Positions 8,197 to 19,607 are shown, counted from the stretch's first letter. The stretch is 49,114 nucleotides of DNA from Burkholderiaceae bacterium (GCA_004299095.1 SCQQ01000059.1:1-49114), one strand, 5' to 3'. Notes: generated from the sequence alone by a model not told the origin. Program-made: numbers and translations.

Positions 8197-9069
8197 ATGA
8201 CCAGCGATTTCGTCGGCTTGATCGAACGCGCCGAGCGCGTGATGGAACGGCTCGAGCAAATCGTGCCCAAACCGCTGTCCGCGCCCGATTGGAGCCAGGC
8301 CGTGGCGTGGCGCTACCGCAAGCGGGCGTCCGGCCTGGGGGCGCTGGAGCCGGTGCGCCATGTGGCCAAGCTGAAGCTCAGTGACTTGAAAGAGATCGAC
8401 GACCAAAAAGACAAGGTGGTGCGCAACACGCGCCAATTCGTCGAAGGCCGGCCGGCCAACAACGTGCTGCTCACCGGCGCGCGCGGAACCGGCAAATCGT
8501 CGCTCATCAGGGCGTGCCTGAATGCTTTTCAGCGGCAGGGCTTACGGCTGATCGAAGTGGACAAGGTCGACATGAACGACTTGCCGGATATCGTCGAGCT
8601 GGTCGTCGATCGCCCGGAAAAGTTCATCGTTTACTGCGATGACTTGAGTTTCGAAGAAGGCGAGCCGGGCTACAAGGCGCTGAAGAGCGCGCTGGATGGC
8701 TCGATCGGCGCGAGCAGCTCCAATCTGCTGGTGTACGCCACCAGCAACCGGCGCCACCTGCTGCCCGAGACCATGAAAGAGAATCTGACCTACCAGCACA
8801 CCGAGGACGGTGAACTGCATCCCGGTGACGTGGTGGAAGAAAAAATCTCGCTGTCCGAGCGTTTCGGCCTGTGGGCGAGCTTCTATCCGTTCAACCAGGA
8901 TGAATACCTGGTCATCACGGCGCAGTGGCTCAAGGCGCTGGGCGCCAGCCCGGCGGAAATCAAGGCGGCGCGGCCGCAGGCGTTGCTCTGGGCACTGGAG
9001 CGCGGCTCGCGCTCGGGCCGGGTTGCGCACCAGTTCGCGCTCGATTTCATGGGGAGCCGGGGCGCGTGA
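8197..9069 (+). CDS. DUF815 family AAA+ ATPase
   Basis: The product is a P-loop ATPase with Walker A GARGTGKSS, a Walker B-like segment FIVYCDDLSFEE, and ATSNRRHL (sensor-like), matching the DUF815 family that is widespread in Proteobacteria and has no settled function. The start chosen is ATG 8197, preceded by AAAAGGGGACGGG; an in-frame ATG at 8161 has a weaker upstream site. The last codon overlaps the GTG start of mutT, so the two are probably translationally coupled, as in other Burkholderiales. Confidence 0.88.
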   Translation: MTSDFVGLIERAERVMERLEQIVPKPLSAPDWSQAVAWRYRKRASGLGALEPVRHVAKLKLSDLKEIDDQKDKVVRNTRQFVEGRPANNVLLTGARGTGKSSLIRACLNAFQRQGLRLIEVDKVDMNDLPDIVELVVDRPEKFIVYCDDLSFEEGEPGYKALKSALDGSIGASSSNLLVYATSNRRHLLPETMKENLTYQHTEDGELHPGDVVEEKISLSERFGLWASFYPFNQDEYLVITAQWLKALGASPAEIKAARPQALLWALERGSRSGRVAHQFALDFMGSRGA

Positions 9070-9539
9070 GCGTCGCACCACTGGTTGTCGATCCGGAGCG
9101 CCCGCGCCCTGGCGGCGGGCTGGGCCGCGAGCGCGCACTAACCGCAGTGGCGGTCGGCGTACTGCAACGCGCCGATGGCGCGTTTTTGCTGACGTCTCGC
9201 CCGCTCGGCAAGGTTTACGCGGGTTACTGGGAATTTCCGGGCGGCAAGGTCGAGCGCGGCGAGAGTGTGGAACAGGCGCTGGCGCGCGAGCTCAACGAGG
9301 AAATCGGCCTGGACGTCGATCCGGCGCGCGTGGCGCGCTGGCGCGAGCTGACCGTGGACTATCCGCACGCCCTGGTGCGCCTTCATTTCTGCCGCCTGAG
9401 CGCCTGGCGCGGCGAATTGCGCATGCGCGAGGGGCAGCGCAGCACGTGGACGCAACTGCCTGTTGGCGTCAGTCCGGTGTTGCCCGGGGCAGTACCGGTG
9501 CTGCAGTGGTTGCTGGACGAAGAGAAAGCACGCCTGTAG
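9066..9539 (+). CDS. mutT: Nudix hydrolase, MutT-type 8-oxo-dGTP diphosphatase
   Basis: MutT hydrolyses oxidised guanine nucleotides to keep them out of DNA. The Nudix box is complete, beginning GGKVERGE and ending RELNEEIGL, residues about 60-82. The product is 157 aa, slightly longer than E. coli MutT because of a glycine/arginine-rich leader. The GTG start at 9066 overlaps the upstream stop (GTGA), so the open frame extending to 8925 is not used. It lies convergent to yacG with a 5-base gap. Confidence 0.88.
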   Translation: MSVAPLVVDPERPRPGGGLGRERALTAVAVGVLQRADGAFLLTSRPLGKVYAGYWEFPGGKVERGESVEQALARELNEEIGLDVDPARVARWRELTVDYPHALVRLHFCRLSAWRGELRMREGQRSTWTQLPVGVSPVLPGAVPVLQWLLDEEKARL

Positions 9540-9544
9540 GCCGA

Positions 9545-9772
9545 TCACGCCGACTCGTGACGGCCTGAATCCGGATCGGTGGGCTTGCCGGTGGTGTCCG
9601 AGCGCTCGGCCGCGTCGACGCGATAGCTTTCGCTCGCCCACGCGCCCAGATCCTGCAATTTGCAGCGCTTGCTGCAAAACGGTCGATATGGGTTGCTGGC
9701 GTCGAAACGGCTCGGGCCGCCGCAGGTGGGGCAGCGCACGGTACGCGTTTTGGCGGTTACGGTCATGCGCAC
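9545..9772 (-). CDS. yacG: DNA gyrase inhibitor / zinc-binding protein YacG
   Basis: A small 75-residue protein with the two zinc-ligand pairs of the family, CPTCGG and CSKRCK, separated by a short loop containing PYRPFCS. YacG binds GyrB and inhibits gyrase in E. coli (family knowledge). The C-terminal tail is acidic and likely disordered. Its start overlaps the zapD stop by 10 bases, so it is the last gene of the pilBCD-coaE-zapD-yacG operon. Confidence 0.92.
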   Translation of the reverse strand: MRMTVTAKTRTVRCPTCGGPSRFDASNPYRPFCSKRCKLQDLGAWASESYRVDAAERSDTTGKPTDPDSGRHESA

Positions 9773-10518
9773 AGCGCCAGTTCGATCGGGGTGTCGGCGG
9801 TCACCGGTTCGGGCTGGCCGACGGTGCTTTGGCGCGTCAGTCGTACCGACAGCATGAAGCGGTTGCCGCTGATTTCCGGCACCAGATTCAAGGAGGGATC
9901 GATGCGCAAGCGCAGCAGTTGAATGTCGCGCCCGTGCGGCAAATTCATTTGGAACTGGCCGCCGGCTGCGGTGTGCATCTGGCGTTTCCCGGTATCGCGC
10001 AAGATCTGCAGCAGCAGGCTAACCGCTTGGGCGAGCGGGGCGAAAGACGTCGTCCATCGGTCCAAGTCGGCCTTGCGCACGGACGCTTGGCGGGTTTGCC
10101 AAGTGTGGTAACTCGGCAAATCGAACGCGCATGTCCCGCCCGGAATCGCCATGCGGCTGCGGATGCTCATCAGCCAGTCGTTCTTGACCAGATCCTCACC
10201 GGCCTTGCTGCGCTGGTTGACGAGCGCGCCATAGGATTTTTCCAAGCGATCGAGGATGGTGTTGAGCGAGACTTCGGATACGGCTGGATTGCCGCGGTAC
10301 GTGGCCAGTTGTTGTTTCTGGCGCTCCAGCTCTTTCAGGATTTCGGATTTCAGGTCGGCGCGGTTGCTGGCGTCGATGATGTCGAACAGCGTTGCCAGCG
10401 CGAAGTGGTGGCCGAGCGCGGTTTCGCTCGCCAGCAACTGCCCCAATCGGCTGAACAGACATTCCAGTCGGAGATAGGTGCGGATGCGTTCGTTGAAGGG
10501 GTATTCGTACAGGATCAC
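9763..10518 (-). CDS. zapD: cell division protein ZapD
   Basis: ZapD (DUF1342, formerly YacF) bundles FtsZ filaments at the division ring. The 251-residue product begins [19 protein letters not shown], the conserved opening of the family, and continues with an alpha-helical domain and then a beta-domain. It sits between coaE and yacG, the usual genomic place. Start ATG 10518; 23 bases separate it from coaE. Confidence 0.95.
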   Translation of the reverse strand: MILYEYPFNERIRTYLRLECLFSRLGQLLASETALGHHFALATLFDIIDASNRADLKSEILKELERQKQQLATYRGNPAVSEVSLNTILDRLEKSYGALVNQRSKAGEDLVKNDWLMSIRSRMAIPGGTCAFDLPSYHTWQTRQASVRKADLDRWTTSFAPLAQAVSLLLQILRDTGKRQMHTAAGGQFQMNLPHGRDIQLLRLRIDPSLNLVPEISGNRFMLSVRLTRQSTVGQPEPVTADTPIELALCA

Positions 10519-10541
10519 GCGGGCGCTTTCGCTGGCTGGTT

Positions 10542-11174
10542 TTAATCATAGCGCGGGAGCATCGCCATCAGTTCGTCGGCTCGGGCGGCGAGTTCCGCGG
10601 GCGTCGTGGTGCGGCCGTTGAAAATCACGATGTCCGCGGCGGCCAGGCGCGCAGCGCGCGGCGCCTGCGCGGCCATGATGCGTTCGATTTGAGCGCGCTC
10701 GAGGCCACTGCGCGCCTGCACGCGTGCAATCTGCACGGCCGGTTCGCAATCGACCACGACGACGGTGTCCAGACGAGCGCGCCAGCGCGCTCCGCCTTCG
10801 ACGAGCAGCGGGATGTCGAACGCCAGCACCCGATAGCCCGCATCAGCCGCTTGCTGCGCCTGCCGCTCGATTCCCTGGCCCACCAGGGGATGGACGATGG
10901 CTTCCAGCCGCGTGCGCGCGCTCGGATCGCGGTAAACCAGATCGCGCATTGCGTCACGGTCCAGGGTGCCATCGGCAGCGATCAATGGGGGGCCAAATGC
11001 GGCGGCAATCGCGGCCATGGCAGCACCTCCGGCGGCCGTCGTGGTGCGCGCGATCGCGTCGGCGTCGATCAAGGCGACCCCGCGTTCGACGAGCAGCGCG
11101 GCAAAGGCGCTTTTTCCGCAGCCGATGCCGCCCGTCAAACCCAAGCGCAGCGGCGCGCCCGATGCCCGCGCCAT
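10542..11174 (-). CDS. coaE: dephospho-CoA kinase CoaE
   Basis: CoaE performs the last step of coenzyme A synthesis, phosphorylating the 3'-hydroxyl of dephospho-CoA. It has the P-loop GLTGGIGCGKS at residues 12-22 and the family motifs DADAIART and IPLLVEGG. Length (210 aa) is normal. It begins two bases after the pilD stop, so the genes are cotranscribed. Confidence 0.96.
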   Translation of the reverse strand: MARASGAPLRLGLTGGIGCGKSAFAALLVERGVALIDADAIARTTTAAGGAAMAAIAAAFGPPLIAADGTLDRDAMRDLVYRDPSARTRLEAIVHPLVGQGIERQAQQAADAGYRVLAFDIPLLVEGGARWRARLDTVVVVDCEPAVQIARVQARSGLERAQIERIMAAQAPRAARLAAADIVIFNGRTTTPAELAARADELMAMLPRYD

Positions 11175-11176
11175 GC

Positions 11177-12019
11177 TCAGAGGCCGATGACCCGAAGGAT
11201 CGCGGCCGGGCCCACGACCATGCCGGCTGCGCCGCCGAGTGCGAGGAACGGACCGAACGGCATCGCACCGCCGTCACGGAGCGAGTGGGTCACTTTCATG
11301 ACGATGCCGATGAGCGCGCCGATGACGGATGCCATCAAGAGGATGGGAATCAGGCCTTGCCAGCCAAACCAGGCGCCCAGCGCGGCAAGCAATTTGAAGT
11401 CGCCGTAGCCCATGCCTTCCTTGCCGGTGAGCAGCTTGAACGCCCAGTAGATCGCCCAAAGCACCAGGTAGCCCGCAACGGCGCCCCAGAGCGCGTCGCT
11501 GAGCCGAACCGGGATCCACCCCAACGCGCTCGTGATCAAGCCGGCCCACAAGAGCGGCAGAACCAGGTCGTCCGGCAGCAGGGTGGTGTCCCAATCGATC
11601 AACGCCAAGGCCAGCAACGTGGCACTGAAATAGCACCACGCGAGCGCGCTGGCCGTCCAGCCCCAGTGCCACGCGCACCAGACGAACAACAGGCCCGTGG
11701 CCAGCTCGACCAGCGGATAGCGCGGGCTGATGGCCTGGTGACAACCGGAGCACTTGCCGCGCAGCAGCAGGTAACTCACGAGGGGAATGTTTTCGTACCA
11801 AAGGATCAGGTGTCCGCAACGGGGACAACTCGACCGCGGCACGGCCAGATTGAATGCCGGTTGCGGCGCGGCTTCATCGCCCTTCAACTCGGCGCACTGG
11901 ATCGCCCATTGGCGCTCGAGCATCTTCGGCAGGCGGTAAATCACGACGTTCAGGAAGCTGCCGATGACCAGCCCGAAGACGCCGGCCGTGAGCGCCACGA
12001 CCCAAGATGCGTCCGGCAT
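11177..12019 (-). CDS. pilD: prepilin peptidase / N-methyltransferase PilD
   Basis: PilD cleaves the leader of type IV prepilins at the inner membrane and methylates the new N-terminus. The N-terminal methylase domain keeps the zinc cysteines (CPRCG and CSGC). The two peptidase aspartates are in DWDTTLLPD and in GYGDFKLLAALG, the typical GxGDxK context. Multiple membrane segments are evident. The ATG at 12019 overlaps the pilC stop by one base. Confidence 0.96.
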   Translation of the reverse strand: MPDASWVVALTAGVFGLVIGSFLNVVIYRLPKMLERQWAIQCAELKGDEAAPQPAFNLAVPRSSCPRCGHLILWYENIPLVSYLLLRGKCSGCHQAISPRYPLVELATGLLFVWCAWHWGWTASALAWCYFSATLLALALIDWDTTLLPDDLVLPLLWAGLITSALGWIPVRLSDALWGAVAGYLVLWAIYWAFKLLTGKEGMGYGDFKLLAALGAWFGWQGLIPILLMASVIGALIGIVMKVTHSLRDGGAMPFGPFLALGGAAGMVVGPAAILRVIGL

Positions 12020-13242
12020 CAGACCACGCTGCCCAGTTTGAAGATCGGCAGGTACATGGAAATCACGATGCCGCCGATCAGGACCCCCAGCACCACGATG
12101 ATGATGGGCTCCAGCAAGCTCGACAGACCAGCCACCATTTCGTCGACTTCAGCCTCGTAGAAGTCGGCGGCTTTCCCCAGCATGTGATCGAGCGACCCGG
12201 ATTCTTCGCCGATGGCGGTCATTTGCAGCACCATGCTCGGAAACACGTTGGTGTCGGTCATGGCCACGTTGAGGCTGGTGCCGGTCGAGATTTCCTGCTG
12301 GATCTTGTCGGTGGCCTGCTTGTACAGGTAATTGCCGGCCGCGCCACCGACCGAATCGAGCGCCTCGACCAACGGCACGCCGGCCGCGAACATCGTGGCC
12401 AGCGTTCGGGTCCAGCGCGCGATCACCGCTTTGCGCACCAGCGTGCCGAAAAGCGGCACCTGCAGCAGCATGCGATCCATGAACATCTGGACTTTTTCGC
12501 TGCGCTTCCAGGCTTGCAGAAAGAAATAAATGCCACCCCCCAGCGCGCCGAAAATCAGCCACCACCACTTCACGAAGAATTCGCTGATGGCGATCACGAT
12601 CAGCGTGGGCGCCGGCAAATCCGCTCCGAACGAGGTGAACACCTGCTTGAACGACGGAATCACGAAAATCATGATGATTGAGACCACCAGGAACGCCACG
12701 ACCAACACGGCAATGGGGTACATGAGCGCGGACTTGATCTTGGATTTGATCCCTTCCGTTTTTTCCATGTAGGTGGCCAGGCGTTCCAGGATGGTGTCCA
12801 GAATCCCGGCGGCCTCGCCCGCTTCCACGAGATTGCAATAGAGCGCGTTGAAATAGGTCGGAAACTTGCGGAACGCCGCCGACAGCGACGTACCGGTTTC
12901 CACGTCGGCCCGAATGTCGGTGAGCAGCCGGGTCACGCTTGGGTTGGGGTTGCCGCGCGCCACGATGTCGAACGATTGCAGCAACGGCACGCCGGCCTTC
13001 ATCATGGTGGCGAGCTGGCGAGTGAAAACCGCGATGTCCTTGGTTTTGATCCGTTTGGCGGAGCGTGTCCGACGCTTCTTGACCTTGGTGGTCAAGACGC
13101 CCTGACGGCGCAGCGTGGCCTGAACCCGGGCTTCGCTGATGGCGCGGGTTTCGCCGCTGACCGTTTTGCCGTTGCGATCCCTTCCTTGCCACTCGAACAA
13201 ATAGTCCTTGACAACGGTTCGGCTCGCAGATTGAGTTGCCAT
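12019..13242 (-). CDS. pilC: type IV pilus inner-membrane platform protein PilC
   Basis: PilC is the inner-membrane platform that couples the PilB motor to pilin assembly. The 407-residue product has two T2SS-F domains, marked by FTRQLATMMKAGVPLLQSF near residue 75 and WTRTLATMFAAGVPLVEAL near 280, with three hydrophobic membrane stretches. The length is normal. It lies 36 bases downstream of pilB in the same operon. Confidence 0.97.
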   Translation of the reverse strand: MATQSASRTVVKDYLFEWQGRDRNGKTVSGETRAISEARVQATLRRQGVLTTKVKKRRTRSAKRIKTKDIAVFTRQLATMMKAGVPLLQSFDIVARGNPNPSVTRLLTDIRADVETGTSLSAAFRKFPTYFNALYCNLVEAGEAAGILDTILERLATYMEKTEGIKSKIKSALMYPIAVLVVAFLVVSIIMIFVIPSFKQVFTSFGADLPAPTLIVIAISEFFVKWWWLIFGALGGGIYFFLQAWKRSEKVQMFMDRMLLQVPLFGTLVRKAVIARWTRTLATMFAAGVPLVEALDSVGGAAGNYLYKQATDKIQQEISTGTSLNVAMTDTNVFPSMVLQMTAIGEESGSLDHMLGKAADFYEAEVDEMVAGLSSLLEPIIIVVLGVLIGGIVISMYLPIFKLGSVV

Positions 13243-13278
13243 TACGCGATCCCCCTCATCCTCGGATTCATTGTCTTG

Positions 13279-15021
13279 TTATTCGCTGGTGACGCCAAGC
13301 ACTTCTTCGAGTGATGTGACGCCCGCTTTCACTTTTTGCAGCCCTGATTCACGCATCGAGCGCACGCCCTCGGTGCGTGCCTGCTCGGCGATTTGCATGG
13401 CGCTGCCATCGGCCAGGATGATGCGCCGAATCTCGTCGCTGATCGGCATGACCTCGTAGATCCCGACCCGGCCCTTGTAGCCGCTGTTGCAGGCCTTGCA
13501 GCCAACGGGTTGGTAGGGCGTCCAACTGCCGCCCAATTCTTCTTTTTTGAAACCGGCTTCCAGCAGCGCACTATCGGCGATTTTTATCGGCGCTTTGCAT
13601 TTCGGGCACAGCTTGCGCACCAGCCGCTGTGCGGTGATCAGGATCACGCTGGACGCGACGTTGAACGGCGCCACGCCCATGTTGCGCAGGCGCGCCAAGG
13701 TCGCGGGCGCGTTGTTGGTGTGCAACGTCGACAGCACCAAGTGGCCCGTTTGCGCCGCCTTGATCGCGATATCCGCTGTTTCCAGGTCGCGGATTTCGCC
13801 CACCATGATGACGTCCGGATCCTGCCGCAGGAACGCGCGCAGCGCGACCGCAAACGTGAGGCCGGCCTTGTCGTTCACGTTGACCTGGTTGACGCCCGGC
13901 ATATAGATTTCCGACGGGTCCTCGGCGGTCGAAATGTTGACCCCGGGCTTGTTGAGCAGGTTCAGGCAGGTATACATCGATACCGTCTTGCCCGACCCTG
14001 TCGGCCCCGTCACCAGGATCATGCCGTAGGGGCGATCGATTGCGCTCAGCAGGCGCGCCTTTTCATCCGGTTCGTACCCCAGCGCTTCGATGCCCATCTT
14101 GGCGCTGTTGGGATCCAGGATCCGGATGACGATCTTTTCGCCGAACAGTGTCGGCAGTGTGCTCACGCGGAAATCGATCGTGCGTTCGGGTCCGACGCGC
14201 AGTTTCATGCGCCCGTCTTGCGGGATGCGTTTCTCGGAGATGTCCAGGCGCGACAGTACCTTGATGCGCGATGCCAGTTTTTCCTTGATGATGACTGGCG
14301 GCGACACGATTTCCTGCAATTTGCCGTCGATGCGGAAGCGGACGCGGTAGAAGCGCTCGTAAGGCTCGAAGTGCAGGTCCGACGCACCCATGTTGATGGC
14401 ATCGATCAGCGCCTTGTGGAAGAAGCGGACGATGGGGGCGTCCTCGACGTCCGCTTCGGCGCCGCTTTTCTCTTCGGTGCTCGCGTCCTTGTCGACGAAT
14501 GTCGACTCGTCGAAATTGAAATCCTGCCCCACGATGCTGTCGAGCGCCGCGCCGGCAGTCTTGTTGCGGGCCTCAAGCAGACGGGCCAGTTTGTCGAATT
14601 CGGCGACGGCCCAATCAACGCCAGTCTGCGTGACGAATTTGACCTTTTCAGCGGTCTCGTGATCGGACGGATCCGCGGTCAGGAGAACCAGGCGCGTGTC
14701 GCGTCTGCCCAAGGCGATCAGGCCAAAGCGGCGTGACAGGTCGGGATCGATGAGCCCCTCGGGCAACAGCGTCGCATCGATCGCGTCGGCGTCCACCATG
14801 GGGATTGCGAACGCTTGCGAGAGCGTGGTGGCGATCTGCAGCGCCGTGATCAGCTCGGAGTCGATGACTTCGGCAACGAAGCCACGCCGTGCCGCGAGTG
14901 CGCGGCTGTAGGCGTCTTTGGCAGCGGTCTCTGTGATCTTCCCAGCGGTGACCAGTACTCTTGCAACTCCCGGAAGGGCCACATTCACACGTGAGAGAGC
15001 AGTGGGTTCGGCGGTCGCCAT
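13279..15021 (-). CDS. pilB: type IV pilus extension ATPase PilB
   Basis: PilB powers pilus extension by ATP hydrolysis. The 580-residue protein has the N-terminal GspE/MshE-type domain, Walker A GPTGSGKT (K345), the Asp box and Walker B (IMVGEIRDLETADIA), and the zinc-binding tetracysteine region (CPKC and CKAC). The ATG at 15021 follows a purine-rich GAAGAGG-like stretch. It is the first gene of a minus-strand operon pilB-pilC-pilD-coaE-zapD-yacG. The retraction ATPase PilT and the pilins are not in the window. Confidence 0.97.
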   Translation of the reverse strand: MATAEPTALSRVNVALPGVARVLVTAGKITETAAKDAYSRALAARRGFVAEVIDSELITALQIATTLSQAFAIPMVDADAIDATLLPEGLIDPDLSRRFGLIALGRRDTRLVLLTADPSDHETAEKVKFVTQTGVDWAVAEFDKLARLLEARNKTAGAALDSIVGQDFNFDESTFVDKDASTEEKSGAEADVEDAPIVRFFHKALIDAINMGASDLHFEPYERFYRVRFRIDGKLQEIVSPPVIIKEKLASRIKVLSRLDISEKRIPQDGRMKLRVGPERTIDFRVSTLPTLFGEKIVIRILDPNSAKMGIEALGYEPDEKARLLSAIDRPYGMILVTGPTGSGKTVSMYTCLNLLNKPGVNISTAEDPSEIYMPGVNQVNVNDKAGLTFAVALRAFLRQDPDVIMVGEIRDLETADIAIKAAQTGHLVLSTLHTNNAPATLARLRNMGVAPFNVASSVILITAQRLVRKLCPKCKAPIKIADSALLEAGFKKEELGGSWTPYQPVGCKACNSGYKGRVGIYEVMPISDEIRRIILADGSAMQIAEQARTEGVRSMRESGLQKVKAGVTSLEEVLGVTSE

Positions 15022-15203
15022 GAAAGAGGAGATGAAGAAGACGCCGTAGCGCGATCAGGGTACAAGCGAACCGCGCCAGTGTATCCGCTGGACGGACTGT
15101 CGTTATGCGCGCCAGAGGGAGAGGCGCACACGGGACGGGCGATGGGTGCTGCACGGGAATTTGCAGGCCAACGTCCGAGTGATCGCCGGCTTTTCGATTG
15201 ACC

Positions 15204-15280
15204 TGGTCGGGGTGAGAGGATTCGAACCTCCGGCCTCTACGTCCCGAACGTAGCGCTCTACCAGGCTAAGCTACACCCCG
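15204..15280 (-). tRNA. tRNA-Pro(CGG)
   Basis: A 77-nt cloverleaf on the minus strand with acceptor stem CGGGGTG/CACCCCG, anticodon loop TTCGGGA (anticodon CGG), T loop TTCGAAT, and an encoded CCA. It lies between pilB and ispB, as in many Burkholderiales. Confidence 0.96.
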
Positions 15281-15305
15281 AAGAAAAGCGCCCTTGACCG
15301 TGCAG

Positions 15306-16289
15306 TCAAGAGCGCCGCTCCAACAATTGCAGCGCCAAGTTTATCAAACTCTCGGTATGCGGATTGCTCGGCAGCTCGTGCGCCGCGCCGATCGCTCGGT
15401 GCGCCTGTTCCGCCGCGAGCGCGCGCGTGGCCTCGATGGCACCGGTGGAATGCACGATTTTGCCGATGCGCGCAAGGTGATCGGTGTCACCGTTCCGGAT
15501 GGCGCTGCGAATCAACGTGGCATCGTCTTCGGAGGCGCGCTTCATCGCGTAAATCAGGGGCAGCGTGGCTTTGCCTTCGCGCAGGTCGTCACCTAGGTTT
15601 TTCCCCATTTCGGCCGGGTCGCCTTCGTAGTCGAGTATGTCGTCGACGATCTGAAAGGCGGTGCCGAGCGCCGCACCAAAGGTGGCGCAGCAGGCTTCAA
15701 TGGTTTGCGGCGCGCCTGCAAGCACGGCACCCAAACGCGCGCTGGCTTCGAACAATTTGGCGGTTTTGGAGCGGATGACGCGCAGGTACCCGGCCACGTC
15801 GAGTGCCGCGTCGTGCATGTTCATGAGCTGCAGCACTTCGCCCTCGGCGATCACGTTGGTGGCATCGGCCAGAATTTGCATCACGTGCATGTCGTTGACG
15901 TCGACCATCATCTGGAAGGCGCGTGAATACAGGAAGTCGCCCACCAGGACGCTCGCCGGATTGCCGAAGGTTTCGTTGGCGGTCGCCCGGCCGCGTCGCA
16001 GCGTGGAGGCGTCGACCACGTCGTCATGCAGCAACGTGGCGGTGTGAATGAATTCGACCACGGCGGCCAACTCGAACCGTTCCGGCTTGTCGCAGCCCAG
16101 CGCACCGGCCACCAGCAGCAGCATCTTCGGTCGCAGGCGCTTCCCGCCGGCCGAAATGATGTAGTGCGCGACTTGACCGACCAGCGGAACGCTCGAACTC
16201 ATGTGCCGCGCGATCACCGCGTCCACCGCCCGCATGTCGTCCGCCATGAGCGATGGGGCGGCGTTCGAGCGAATCGCTTCAGGGGTCAA
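15306..16289 (-). CDS. ispB: polyprenyl diphosphate synthase (octaprenyl type, IspB)
   Basis: The enzyme extends farnesyl diphosphate with isopentenyl units to make the ubiquinone side chain. The two aspartate-rich motifs are DDVVD in [10 protein letters not shown] and DDILD in [11 protein letters not shown]. Length (327 aa) is normal. The ATG at 16289 starts MTPEAIRSN. It is divergent from rplU across about 210 bases holding the rplU promoter. Chain length is inferred from gene context, since ispB next to rplU is the standard arrangement. Confidence 0.94.
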   Translation of the reverse strand: MTPEAIRSNAAPSLMADDMRAVDAVIARHMSSSVPLVGQVAHYIISAGGKRLRPKMLLLVAGALGCDKPERFELAAVVEFIHTATLLHDDVVDASTLRRGRATANETFGNPASVLVGDFLYSRAFQMMVDVNDMHVMQILADATNVIAEGEVLQLMNMHDAALDVAGYLRVIRSKTAKLFEASARLGAVLAGAPQTIEACCATFGAALGTAFQIVDDILDYEGDPAEMGKNLGDDLREGKATLPLIYAMKRASEDDATLIRSAIRNGDTDHLARIGKIVHSTGAIEATRALAAEQAHRAIGAAHELPSNPHTESLINLALQLLERRS

Positions 16290-16396
16290 AATGGAAAATC
16301 CAAGGGAGAGAGGGTGGGTCGCACGGACGGCGGAAAAATTATAGGCGGCACAAATTCCGCGACGGGCGCGGCGGGCAGCGTGATTCCTGCGAGCGC

Positions 16397-16425
16397 TTGT
16401 CGAACGTTTCGCGATCCGCTAGAAT
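16397..16425 (+). promoter_or_regulatory. sigma-70 promoter for rplU-rpmA
   Basis: TTGTCG (16397-16402) and TAGAAT (16420-16425) are separated by exactly 17 bases, the consensus spacing. The site is 74 bases before the rplU start. The best promoter I can see in the window. Confidence 0.7.
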
Positions 16426-16498
16426 CACGCGTTCTCTTCTGTGCATCGCTTGCGCCACTGGCTGGACTCGGATGTGCACGGATTTTCGAGGATTTTCC

Positions 16499-16828
16499 AT
16501 GTACGCAGTCATAAAGACCGGTGGCAAGCAGTATCGCGTTGCGCCCGGCGACAAGATCAGGGTTGAGCAACTCACCGCCGACGCTGGTCAAGAAATCACG
16601 TTTGACGACGTGTTGGCCGTGGGCGAACACGAGGGTTTGGTGGTCGGTACGCCGCGGGTGCCGGGCGCCAGCGTCAGCGCCAAGGTGCTGTCACACGGCA
16701 AGGGCGAGAAGGTGCGAATCTTCAAGATGCGCCGACGCAAGCACTATCAGAAGCGTCAAGGCCATCGCCAAGGCTATACCGAAGTCGAGATTGGCGCAAT
16801 CGGTGGCGTTCCGAGCGCGCAGGAGTAA
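16499..16828 (+). CDS. rplU: 50S ribosomal protein L21
   Basis: The product (109 aa) begins [18 protein letters not shown], the hallmark of L21, and ends with the basic segment [19 protein letters not shown] that contacts 23S rRNA. The ATG at 16499 has a GAGGATTTT ribosome binding site, so the upstream extension of the frame to 16253 is not coding. It is followed by rpmA after 6 bases in the standard L21-L27 operon. Confidence 0.98.
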   Translation: MYAVIKTGGKQYRVAPGDKIRVEQLTADAGQEITFDDVLAVGEHEGLVVGTPRVPGASVSAKVLSHGKGEKVRIFKMRRRKHYQKRQGHRQGYTEVEIGAIGGVPSAQE

Positions 16829-16834
16829 ACCAGA

Positions 16835-17095
16835 ATGGCACATAAAAAAGGCGGCGGCTCAACCAGCAACGGCCGTGACTCAAAGCCCAAGATGTTGGGC
16901 GTCAAGGCGTACGGCGGCCAATCAGTGACTGCCGGATCGGTGGTGGTGCGGCAGCGCGGAACGCGTTTCCACGCCGGTACCAACGTCGGCATCGGCAAGG
17001 ACCACACGCTGTTCGCGCTGGTGGACGGCACTGTGTCGTTCGCCGTCAAAGGGGCGTTGAACAGGTCGACGGTGATCGTCACACCATCGTCCTGA
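16835..17095 (+). CDS. rpmA: 50S ribosomal protein L27
   Basis: The 86-residue product begins [19 protein letters not shown], so the conserved N-terminal extension reaching the peptidyl transferase centre is present without the Firmicutes-type cleavable leader. The core [17 protein letters not shown] is typical. Second gene of the rplU-rpmA operon, followed by a terminator at 17139. Confidence 0.98.
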   Translation: MAHKKGGGSTSNGRDSKPKMLGVKAYGGQSVTAGSVVVRQRGTRFHAGTNVGIGKDHTLFALVDGTVSFAVKGALNRSTVIVTPSS

Positions 17096-17138
17096 CGCGC
17101 GTTCCACCGCGAAGCTGGCGATTCGCGATCGCTCGGTC

Positions 17139-17170
17139 AAAGCCCCGGACTGCGGGGCTTTCGTGTTTTT
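17139..17170 (+). terminator. rho-independent terminator after rpmA
   Basis: A 9-bp stem (AAAGCCCCG / CGGGGCTTT) with a 5-base loop, followed by CGTGTTTTT. It separates the ribosomal operon from obgE, whose start is 136 bases further on. Confidence 0.8.
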
Positions 17171-17287
17171 GGCGGCGAGGGTGGAGCCGGACCGGGGCAA
17201 CGCGCCAATCCGCATGATCGAAGGGATGTTGCTCGCGGGTGCCGGTGCATTCACAGTGGATCCCGTTTGAGAATGTCGGTGCGTTGA

Positions 17288-18373
<1,086 letters not shown>

Positions 18374-18398
18374 CCGGCGAACAGGTGCGGCACTGGGC

Positions 18399-19565
18399 AT
18401 GACGACTGACAAGAGCAAGCAGGCCGGTGCCGACGCACTGCCCGTGATTCATCGCATGGTCATCAAGGTCGGCTCGAGCCTGGTTACCAATCAGGGCCAC
18501 GGGTTGGACGAGAACGCCATTGGTGAATGGTGCCGCCAGATTGCGGCATTGGCACGCGGCGATGCGGCACGGCCACCCGTCGAGGTGATCCTGGTTTCCA
18601 GCGGCGCCGTCGCGGAAGGCATGAAGCGCCTCGGCTGGCGCAAACGGCCGCATGACGTGGGCGAACTCCAAGCCGCGGCCGCCGTGGGTCAAATGGGGCT
18701 GGCGCAGATTTACGAAACCAAGTTGCGCGAATACGGCATGTTGAGTGCGCAGGTGCTGCTCACGCACGCCGACTTGGCCGATCGCGAACGTTACCTGAAT
18801 GCGCGCTCCACATTGCTCACGTTGCTGGGACACCGCGTGCTGCCCGTGATCAACGAGAACGACACCGTGGTGACGGACGAAATCAAGGTGGGCGACAACG
18901 ACACGCTGGGGGCATTGGTGGCCAACCTGATCGAGGCCGATGTGCTGGTGCTGCTGACCGACCAGCGCGGCCTCTTCAGCGCCGATCCACGGCACGACCG
19001 GCAAGCGCGCTTCATTGCGCAGGCGCGCGCCGGCGACCCGGCGCTGGAACGCATGGCGGGTGGTGCCGGCACCAGCGTGGGCAAGGGCGGCATGCTTACC
19101 AAGATCCTGGCCGCCAAGCGCGCGGCCGGTTCCGGCGCGTCGACCATCATCGCGAGCGGAAAAGAGCCGGATGCCCTGTTGCGTGTGGTGCACGGCGAAA
19201 ACATCGGAACGCTGCTGGCCGCGACGACACACAAGGTGCAGGCGCGCAAGCAGTGGATTGCCGACCACCTGCAGTTGCGTGGCTCGGTGCGTGTCGATGC
19301 CGGCGCCGCGGCGAAACTGCAGCGCGAGGGCAAGAGCCTGTTGCCGATTGGCGTGACACAGGTGGACGGCCTGTTCTCGCGCGGCGACGTGATCGCCATT
19401 TGCGACCCGGCGGGGCATGAACTGGCGCGTGGCCTGGTGAATTATTCCAGCGCCGAAGCGCTGTTGTTGGTGCGCCAGCCGTCGGCACGCATCAAGGCGT
19501 TGCTGGGCTACACCGCCGGCGCCGAGCTGGTGCACCGCGACAATCTGGTGTTGACCGGCGTTTGA
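18399..19565 (+). CDS. proB: glutamate 5-kinase ProB
   Basis: ProB phosphorylates glutamate, the first and feedback-inhibited step of proline synthesis. It has an amino-acid kinase domain ([10 protein letters not shown], then [13 protein letters not shown] and [11 protein letters not shown]) and a C-terminal PUA domain (from about residue 285, ending in the conserved region with LVNYSSAEA). Length is 388. The ATG at 18399 is chosen although the ribosome binding site is modest; an ATG 19 codons later would remove a non-conserved leader. The gap to obgE is 25 bases. Confidence 0.95.
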   Translation: MTTDKSKQAGADALPVIHRMVIKVGSSLVTNQGHGLDENAIGEWCRQIAALARGDAARPPVEVILVSSGAVAEGMKRLGWRKRPHDVGELQAAAAVGQMGLAQIYETKLREYGMLSAQVLLTHADLADRERYLNARSTLLTLLGHRVLPVINENDTVVTDEIKVGDNDTLGALVANLIEADVLVLLTDQRGLFSADPRHDRQARFIAQARAGDPALERMAGGAGTSVGKGGMLTKILAAKRAAGSGASTIIASGKEPDALLRVVHGENIGTLLAATTHKVQARKQWIADHLQLRGSVRVDAGAAAKLQREGKSLLPIGVTQVDGLFSRGDVIAICDPAGHELARGLVNYSSAEALLLVRQPSARIKALLGYTAGAELVHRDNLVLTGV

Positions 19566-19607
19566 CCGCGGTGCGGTGCCAGCGTGGGTTGGCGCCGGTG
19601 CGCGTGT